A stretch of 64,000 nucleotides of DNA, from the NCBI GenBank assembly GCA_013407085.1, contig JACCGJ010018493.1, forward strand, positions 1 through 64,000. The letters run 5' to 3'. The notes beneath the pieces were generated by a model. The model was not told the DNA's origin and ran no database searches. It was given only the letters and a program-made list of their open reading frames with translations. The translations under genes were made by a program, and so were the position numbers. The stretch comes from Atriophallophorus winterbourni (taxonomy: Eukaryota; Platyhelminthes; Trematoda; Plagiorchiida; Microphallidae). Of this stretch, positions 57,061 to 64,000 are shown piece after piece. Position 1 is the first letter of the stretch. The number at the start of each line of letters is the position of its first letter.

Positions 57061-57524
57061 GATCGGGTTGTGGATCTTGTTACACATTCGCACATGTTTG
57101 CTGGTTGCATAGGGCTTGTCAGTTGATCAATAATGGGTGTTTTGTGCGTTGAGCGATTTGACTGTGTTCGTTGGCGAGATTTCGGTATTGAACAGTTAAT
57201 CCGCGATAATTTGTGAACCACAGATGATAGAACACGAAATAAGGTATCGAAACTTGTATCTCAATATGGTCTTTGCAATGATTGCAAAATCCGTAGGATA
57301 GCTGGTGTAGGGAAAACTTTGTGCGCGTGAACAAAATGTACTTTTCCTGTCAAAATGATAACTTTGCTGTAAATATACGTGCACGATGAAAAGGTATGAA
57401 ATCCGATAGATATCGTTGAGTGATGCTCGGAATACTTTAAATGCTATAAATACGTGTTGATGCATCGAAGATATGACCTAAATTGTCATAGCAACGAAAA
57501 ATACGTCCGCTAAGGATTAATGAT

Positions 57525-57783
57525 ACTGGTTAGGGCTGACTTCAAATGGGGAGACCAATGTGCCGCTGCAGCTTCGTGTGCACGCAAGGTACCTTTTTCA
57601 GCTGAAATCAGTGCTATCAGGCAAAAGACTTGAAGCATTCCTGCCCATGTACAAAACATTAGTTCGACCGCAGCTCAAATATTGTGTTTAGGCGTGGTGT
57701 CCTTTGGACATCCTTTGAGAGCGCTTCGCAACTCGCATGATTAAGGGTCAGCGTGGGAAACCGTACGCTGCACGCATGATGTC
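57525..57783 (+). pseudogene. LINE RT C-terminal fragment, part 1 (split by the LTR element)
   Basis: Two frames give ADFKWGDQCAAAASCARKV and then YLFQLKSVLSGKRLEAFLPM, YKTLVRPQLKYCV (stop for Gln), AWCP, RMIKGQRGKPYAARM. This is the CR1/L2-type RT C-terminus of a lineage different from the other LINE copies here. It stops at the LTR and resumes at 63,027. Confidence 0.75.
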
Positions 57784-58007
57784 TGTAATGAATTGAATTA
57801 TATTGAATTGAATAAGCAGCCCAAGAATGTAAGTGAGAACAAACCACGCCCACACGAACTACAGTATGTATTAATTATTGCAGCTCTAACAACGAGAATT
57901 TTAAATTACGGAATTATTGATTAGTATTGATTATTATTCAAACAATCATCACAGCCAACCAGCTCGGCTTGCATCATGGTGGGTAGGATTTGCGGAATCA
58001 CACCACA
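57784..58007 (-). repeat. 3' LTR (complete, 224 bp)
   Basis: It starts (element sense) TGTGGTGTGATTCC and ends in ..CAATTCATTACA. The last ~19 codons of pol, including the stop, lie inside it. It differs from the 5' LTR by only a few substitutions and a small indel, pointing to a fairly recent insertion. Confidence 0.92.
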
Positions 58008-58999
58008 ACCTTTTCCCTCTCGAAATTGTTGCGTTGTTCTGATTCGCCAACCTCGCAGACATTCTAGGAGCAGTTGACTCCTGAGGTTTCACACTTGGTT
58101 CTGGTTGATGCGTCGATTCCTGATTGGTGTTTTCCTCTGACCTTTTGAATTGTACTTGACTTTTGTGACGTTGGTGCACACTTGCCTCCTTTAGGTCAGT
58201 GATCTCAATCATTGAATTTCCGATCTGTCGCGTGACGATGCCATGAGCGGGTCTCAAGCCGTTTCCTCTGAAATAAGTCACATCACTCGAATCTATTCGG
58301 TGTAGGGAAGTTCGGAGTGTCCTGGATTTGAACAACTTGGCTGGGCTCTCTCTGGTTGTGCAATGGACGGCATTACGGTATTGCAGTAGAAAGTTATCAA
58401 TGAATACGTCCAAGGCTTGGAAGCTCCCAGGATTGGCTGAGTGAATAGCACTCTTGATAGTTTTCACAAGATTCTCTGCAGCGCCATTGGAACATTGATG
58501 CCGCGAAGCAGTTCGTAAGTGTCGGCACCCGATGCTATCCAGCCATTCCTTCATTTCACTAGAACAGAATTGGGCACCATTGTCAGTGAAAAGTACTTGT
58601 GGGATTCCTTCACGGCTGAAAACACTTCCTTAGAGCTTGCATTGTGAACGCCGTCGTTGTTGTGGTTGTCAGAAAGACTTCTGGCCACTTGGAATACGAG
58701 TCGGTGATCACAAGTGCGGAGTACTTTCCCGAAAACGGTCCACAATAATCTGCATGGATTCGTTGCCAGGGAAGGTAACTGTGGGGCCATGGTGTCCAGT
58801 GCCTTAAGCGTGAATTGATTTTGTGCAAGCAAGCCTCGCAGTTCATAGCTGTACTCCTGATGTCAGCATCAATTTCTGGCCACCAAACCTCTTGCTGTGC
58901 CAACGATTTCATTTTTCCAATGCCCATATGGCCCTTTGTAGACCGCCCAAGACAGGCTTCCTCAACGGTGGCGGGATGAGCAATCGGTCTCCCCGACAA
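57949..58999 (-). pseudogene. Gypsy integrase
   Basis: Frame 58,999-58,610 carries the zinc-binding segment end (GHMGIGKMKSLAQQEVWWPE, CEACLHK) and the first catalytic Asp (HADYCGPFSGKYSALVITD). After a frameshift near 58,620 come the second Asp (LFTDNGAQF) and, in 58,554-57,949, the catalytic Glu (CSNGAAENLVKTI). The C-terminus runs through YFRGNGLRPAHGI into the LTR. D, D and E are all present. It inserted the DNA copy into the genome. Confidence 0.9.
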
Positions 59000-59440
59000 A
59001 CCACACCGTCCGGTTGTATCAGTGGCTCATGACGGATCTGGTAAAGGCGTGAATATTTCTTCCGCACATCTGGACGCCAACTGTTCCGTATGGCTGACAT
59101 GACTGTTGAATAGTACTTCTTCGTAAACGTTCGTAGTTGCTCACGGGAAAGGGTACATGATTGGGAGATGAGACAGCATGCTTCCGCTGGAGAAAGTTTT
59201 GCGTGCCTGGACAGGAAGTCGGCCTGCGGAATATCTTTTCCTGCTCTATGGACAATCTCATAATCGTATCCTGCAAGGTAGATACTCCATCTTTGTAACA
59301 TCGAGGCCGTAGCTTTGGCAAGCGATTTTTTTGGATTGAATAAGAATTGCAGAGCTTGGTGGTCCGTGACAATCTGGAATCGTATTCCGAATAGATATTT
59401 GTGAAGTTGCTTGACCGCCCAGAATATCGCCAGCGCCTCC
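58909..59440 (-). pseudogene. Gypsy RNase H end and integrase zinc-finger start (second frame)
   Basis: From the frameshift at about 59,440 the reading KEALAIFWAVKQLHKYL continues with DHQALQFLF and, in 59,301-58,909, MLQRWSIYLAGYDYEIVHRA and QADFLSRHA, typical of the Ty3/Gypsy RNase H end. It ends with LLIPPPLRKPVLGGLQ. A second frameshift near 58,945 leads to the integrase frame. Confidence 0.88.
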
Positions 59441-61709
59441 TTTGCGTTTGTGAGTATCCTCGTTCTGCTTGGTTCAACAATCGGGATATGCAGATGATCG
59501 GGAACCCTTCCTGCTCCAACACAGCACCAATTCCGACGTCCGATGCACCTGTGATCAAAGTGGTGGGTTTTATATGCGAAAACGCCACCAGTACTGGTCG
59601 GTCCACAATAGCTTGAATCAAGGTGCGCAATACTGACTCCAGTTCATCATTCCATTCCCAATTTTCTGCATGCTGAGCAAGAAATAGCGGTTGTGCCCGG
59701 GCTGCGAAATTCGGAATAAATCGTGAGTAGCATTGAAGGCAACCCATGATTGATCGTAGTTTGCATTGGTCACTTGGTGATTGCACATTAGCAAGTGCAT
59801 CGTATCGAGTAGGATCGGGTCGGTATCCTTTGGAATCTATCACGTAGCCAAGAAATTGTAGTTCATTGACTCGGAACACGCATTTTGACGGCTTGATTGC
59901 TACGTTTTTAGCTGCAAGTCGTTCCATCAGTGCCAATAGTCTTTGGTCGTGTTCCTCATGCGTTCTTCCGTGGATAATAAGATCGTCCTGGTAAGCTCGG
60001 ACTCCTGGTAGGCCTTGGGTCACCTTATCAATTGCCGATTGGAATATGCCTGAGGACACATGCAATCCGAATGGGAGGAAATTGAATTGAAATAAACCCC
60101 ATGGAGTATTGATTGTGGTCAGTGGTTCTGACTTCTCTTCGAGTGGTATTTGCAAATATGCATTCGCAAGGTCAATCTTTGAGAATATCTTACTATCGTG
60201 AATTGCCCTCATAAAGTCTTCCGGCTCTTCTGTTGTCGAGGCACAACGCTTCAGTCTCGGGTTAAGGGTTATTCTGTAGTCGCCGCATATTCTCGGTGTC
60301 TTTCCATTGCTTTTCACTGCTACAACAATAGGTGTTGCCCATGCTGACGAACCAACTGGAAAAATGATACCAGTGCTTTCCATCTTCTTCAGGGTATTGA
60401 AGACGCCGTCTCTCACACCATAAGGCAAAATTCTACGTTTCAGGAATATCGGATCACCTTCAACTTCCAGTGTTACTGGCTCTACCTTCATGCCACCACT
60501 GTTCGTTGAACTTTGGACGACCAATTTTCGTAGGGAGGACTGAATTTGTTCTCCTGAATTCTCAACGGGCACAACATTCGACGATACAGGATGCTTGAGG
60601 GCTCGCAGGGCTTTCAGACCGAGGATTGCTGGACTGCTTTTAGATACCAAGAATCGGACTGGAATTGGAATCTCCTTGTCTTGTTTCACAAATAAAGTGA
60701 TTTTACCTGTCAGTGGAGAATTGTGTCCGATACCGCCACGAAGTTTAACGATGATTGGTTTCACATGCGCCTCTATGGCCACCCGGTTCAAGATTTTGGC
60801 GGGAATGACTGATTCACTGCTACCGGTATCGATGATGAATTCAGCAGTTTCATTTGAATAGAACTGCAAGGATTTGTAGATGAATTGTTTTGCTGGACTC
60901 TTCAGTTGCAGAACATAAGGTGAACTGTCATCCTCCTGATTGACCACTGGATTCTGTTGGGTCAGGTTGCATTGTTTACTCCGACAAAGCTTCTTTATAT
61001 GTCCACTCTTACCGCATCCATGGCACACTGCATTGCGGAATCGACAAGTTGACCGCAAGTGAAGATCACCACACGACATGCACTTATTTATCGGCTTTAC
61101 GGTCTTGTCTCGGGCTTGGTTTTCACTTGTCTTGTTGGCCTGGTGCCGATTGGATCTGAGTGAACTTTTCTGAAAGAACACGGCACCTTGTTCAGTTGTC
61201 GCAGCAGTCACATCATCTCGCTGCTCGCAGATTTCACAGGCTTCGGCGTAGGTCAGGTCAGGTTTCATCAGCATTTTTCTTTGTAGGTCAACATTTTTAA
61301 TACCACCAATGAGACGATTCCTCAAATTATTTTCTAATAGATCACCGAATTCACATTCAGCAGCCTGTTTCTGTAGAATAAGGATGAACTCACGGCAGCT
61401 TGTATTAGGATTTCTAACCAGTGTGTTGAATTTTGCCCGTTCGGTAGCTTTGAAATTCACCGGCATGACATGCTTCAGTAGGAGTATCTTCAAATCTTGG
61501 AACGGCAGTGATGCAGGAGCCTTTGGATAGGATAGGTTCTTAAGTAACGAATATAATTCACGTCCCCCGTAGGTGAAGAAAAATGTTGACTTATTCTCCG
61601 GCTTGACGTCCTTCCGAATGTTGCTCCACAGCTCGAATCGTTCCACCCACTCTTCAATTTTTCCAGGATTTGGATGAAGATTTAATGATTCAAGAGTCGG
61701 TTGATCCAT
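59019..61709 (-). pseudogene. Gypsy gag-pol, single frame: gag, protease, reverse transcriptase
   Basis: ATG at 61,709, 21 bases from the LTR. Gag region (residues about 1-200) with WVERFELWSNIRKD, then two zinc knuckles (CMSCGDLHLRSTC and CHGCGKSGHIKKLC, about 212-240). Protease FIIDTGSSESVIP (about 290-302). RT: RRILPYGVRDGVF, WATPIVVAVKSNGKTPRICG, DYRITLNP, KIDLANAYLQIPL, PFGLHVSSGIFQ, AYQDDLIIHG (YQDD catalytic motif), FLGYVIDSKGYRPDP. RNase H begins LITGASDVGIGAVLEQEG. Gag and pol are in one frame with no intervening stop. The true reading leaves this frame at about 59,440; the remaining ~140 codons are out of frame. Confidence 0.92.
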
Positions 61710-61730
61710 CCTGCTCGCGACGCCAAGTTC

Positions 61731-63026
61731 TGATGAATTGAATTATATTGAATTGAATAAGCAGCCCGAGAATGTAAGTGAGAACAAACCACGCTCACAC
61801 GAACTACAGTATACTATACAATACAATACAATACAATTATATTTAGAGCAGAAGGAGTACAAAAGTTCCATTTAAGCTCTTTCTTGAACCGGCATAACTA
61901 CCAACGCCTCGAGTATCCTGGGAGGTGGATTCGTTTCTCAAAGCAGTCGTCTTTGGCGAACCAGAGAAATTGATCGGTGCTGTTCTTGAACAGAGATAGA
62001 CTTGGCGCTTCAACAACCTTGGCCGGAAGTGAGTTCTAAGTGCCGACAACACGTTGTGAAAATTTGTACCAGTGCGACAGACGATTCGTCCGGTGGACGA
62101 GCAATCGAAATTTGTGGCCCTTTGTGCGATGGTCAGAGATAACTACAAAAAGCGATCTGAGGCCAGGAAGCTCGTTCCGGCAAACAATCCGATAGAGGAG
62201 TATCATGTCACCACGAACCCTGCGGTGGGCTAGTGAGAAAATATTCAATTTCGGACATCGCTCTGCGTATGGTAGCTTGCAGATACTGGTGCAGAATCTC
62301 GTCGCAAGTCATTGAACTTTTTCTAGAAGTCGCTTTTCGGCTGCGGTGCAGAGAAACGCCGCTACAACACCGTATTCTAGGAGTGGTCGAACGTAAGTGC
62401 CAAAAAGTATTTTTGTCATAGGAATAGACCAATCAGCAAACGTTCTTCTTAGGGCCCACAAGCCTCGCAAGGCCTTTGATCGTGCTTGAGCAGTGTTTGC
62501 TGCGGTCTTCAAGCTGAAAGTCACAATCGTGCCTAGATCTATGGTCTCCGTACAGCTCTCAATCTTCATGTCATCGATGTAATAATCAAAGGGGTCCAGA
62601 ACGCCTACCGTCAAATGTTTCGTTTTGGTAGCATTCAGCGGAAGATCGTTGACTGATGCCCATTTGCTGATGGCGTCTATATCCTTTTGCAGTATTTCAC
62701 GGTCAGTTGATGAAGCAACTGCGCGCCATATTTTCAGATCGTCTGCAAACATCGAGCAAGTTGATTGCAGACTACGTGTTATGTCATTCACATAAAGAAT
62801 GAATAAGAGAGGGCCTAAAACCGACCCTTATGGTACACCACTGCTGACAGGCCTCCAACGAGAAAGTGACACGTTGATTTGCACAATTATTAATTATTGC
62901 AGCTCTAACAACGAGAATTTTGAATTACGGAATTATTGATTAGTATTGATTATTATTCAAACAATCATCACAGCCAACCAGGTCGGCTTGCATCATGGTG
63001 GGTAGGATTTGCGGAACCACACCACA
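61731..63026 (-). repeat. 5' LTR, interrupted by a 1.08-kb LINE
   Basis: LTR sequence occupies 61,731-61,812 and about 62,888-63,026 (together about 221 bp), matching 57,784-57,865 and 57,869-58,007. The LINE between them shows that the LINE came later. Confidence 0.92.
61813..62887 (-). pseudogene. 5'-truncated LINE inside the 5' LTR
   Basis: It begins in the RT core: SSGVP, a TAA where Gln is expected, then GSVLGPLLFILYVNDITRSL, catalytic MFADDLKIW (62,791-62,309), YYIDDMKIES, IDLGTIVTFSL, GTYVRPLLEYGVV. The frame breaks near 62,310. Later pieces are NIFSLAHRRVRGDMILLYRI and HRTNRLSHWYKFSQRVVGT (62,248-62,036). The 3' end is an (ATACA)n-like run at 61,815-61,837 on the plus strand, i.e. 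a short-repeat tail. The lineage is related to, but distinct from, the main CR1-like family here. No clean target-site duplication was found. Confidence 0.88.
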
Positions 63027-63320
63027 ATGTCTCTCGATATTTTCTCCCTTTGGCGTAATCGTTTAAGTGGTGACACAAATGAAACCTTTAGGGTATTAAA
63101 GGGTTTATGTGGCGTGCCAATGAACGACTTCTTTACCCTAAGTCCGGAGCTGGGCACTCGGGTTTATTCGCTTAAAATTGCTAAGAAGCGATGTCGGCTA
63201 GACTCCAGGAAACACTATTTAGCCTTAGGGTGGTAAACTTCTGGAATATTCTTCCAGAAGAACATATATCCTGCAGTTCCGTCTCGAGTTTTAAAGAGGG
63301 GTTGGACCGCAACTGAGGTA
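63027..63320 (+). pseudogene. LINE RT C-terminal fragment, part 2
   Basis: Continues 57,525-57,783 in the same orientation after the LTR element: MSLDIFSLWRNRLSGDTNET, FRVLKGL, FFTLSPELGTRVYSLKIAKK, RCRLDSRKHYLAL, then in another frame VVNFWNILPEEHISCSSVSS, FKEGLDRN. The first ATGTC here is the duplicated target site. Confidence 0.85.
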
Positions 63321-64000
63321 ACATTTTTCCTGAATACTCTCCCTAATTTCTATACAAGCTTAGGTAGGTCACTTTCTAGCATTATCCCGTAAATCAAGTA
63401 AATGCTAGAGTTTTCTGTTTTTTATATACACTATTCTACTTCAGCTGACCTCTCACCGTGCTGGTGAAGAAAAACTGCTTTTTCTTTTTCCAGCATCGGT
63501 TATAACGAGGTGCACTTTAAATACAATCCGGGTAATCTCGTTGCGTGGTGATTGTCGAAGATTTTAAGTTGCTTTCAGATAATGTGTAAGTGAACTGATA
63601 TTATACAAAAACACTGGCATTGCAAGGAAAAAATATATACAGTGAATGTTTCTGACAGCACTTTAGTTTAAAGGATAATATTCATCGATGATGTGTGAAG
63701 TTCTTTGTTGTTCATTTACTTCTTCTTCTGAATCGAAAGCGGAAGAAATAAATCCCGTTTAAGCTTCATCACAGCAATAAACATGCGAGTATTTAGTTGT
63801 AATACACTAAATGTCCGAATTGTTCTAGTGATATATTTATAGCTAGAAGTATTGTATAGAGCATCAAAATATATATGGAATTCTTCGCAGAATGTTCTAG
63901 AGTCTGTAATTCTAATTTCTGCAAAATTGGAAGTTCCATCCAGAATAAAATATCTACTTTGCTGGTTGAGTTTACTGAACTAGATTTGAATAATCTGCAA
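63321..64000. other. No gene recognised
   Basis: AT-rich. The first part may be the LINE's 3' UTR. No tail, repeat or open frame of note was seen. Confidence 0.5.

Larger units (their letters stand above)
57784..63026 (-). mobile_element. Gypsy-type LTR retrotransposon with a LINE in its 5' LTR
   Basis: 224-bp LTRs (57,784-58,007 and, interrupted, 61,731-63,026) with TG..CA ends, flanked by ATGTC at 57,779-57,783 and 63,027-63,031. Next to the 5' LTR a candidate primer-binding site (TTGGCGTCGCGAGCAGG) runs straight into the gag ATG. Before the 3' LTR lies the purine tract GAGAGGGAAAAGG. Domain order is gag, protease, RT, RNase H, integrase, as in Ty3/Gypsy. Without the nested LINE the element is about 4.17 kb. 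It has three frameshifts in pol, so it is inactive. Confidence 0.93.

Noticed and set aside
61813..62887. Target-site duplication for the LINE in the LTR
   Set aside because: AT-rich junctions (TATTAATTA) allow several alignments and none is convincing.

Overview
The window reads as a piece of a flatworm nuclear genome, most likely a digenean trematode. It has one split protein gene in a sea of decayed transposable elements. The evidence for the group is indirect. Intron 1 of the gene is only 31 bp, and tiny 5' introns are known from schistosomes. The transposon mix also fits flatworms: CR1-like LINEs with a zinc-finger ORF1, an RTE-like LINE, Penelope-like elements with GIY-YIG tails, and Gypsy LTR elements. 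There are no tRNA, rRNA or CRISPR signals and no bacterial-style operons.

1-33 kb is LINE territory. CR1-like copies lie in both orientations, mostly 5'-truncated and broken by stops and frameshifts. One (12.2-13.5 kb) is a young insertion with an inverted 5' end inside an older copy (10.8-15.8 kb). A near-complete copy on the minus strand (18.1-23.2 kb) is itself interrupted by a 656-bp LINE tail with a clear target-site duplication. A Penelope-like reverse transcriptase (25.6-26.5 kb) and an RTE-like reverse transcriptase with its 3' finger (28.4-29.6 kb) follow. A ~0.9-kb block is duplicated at 8.95 and 16.6 kb.

33-41 kb: two ~295-bp arms in inverted orientation (33.07 and 40.6 kb) bracket two elements. 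One is a small LTR retroelement with 168-170-bp LTRs, carrying inside it a deletion derivative of a Mutator-like DNA transposon. The other is the best-preserved LINE of the window, whose ORF2 (endonuclease plus reverse transcriptase, 934 codons) is uninterrupted.

43.5-54.7 kb, minus strand: a complete ten-exon malic enzyme gene of about 582 residues with a probable mitochondrial presequence. Malic enzyme oxidatively decarboxylates malate to pyruvate. All splice junctions can be placed with GT/AG ends and the phases agree. Its introns hold a Penelope-like 3' end, a LINE 3' end, microsatellites and several copies of a short dispersed repeat that may be SINE-like.

55-64 kb: two ORF1 remnants, then a three-level nest. 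A LINE tail (57.5-57.8 and 63.03-63.3 kb) was split by a Gypsy-type LTR retrotransposon (57,784-63,026, minus strand, 224-bp LTRs, 5-bp target-site duplication ATGTC). The 5' LTR of that element was later split by another 5'-truncated LINE (61.8-62.9 kb). Apart from the malic enzyme exons, every supported coding region belongs to a mobile element. Element family names rest on motif recognition only, since no database search could be run.
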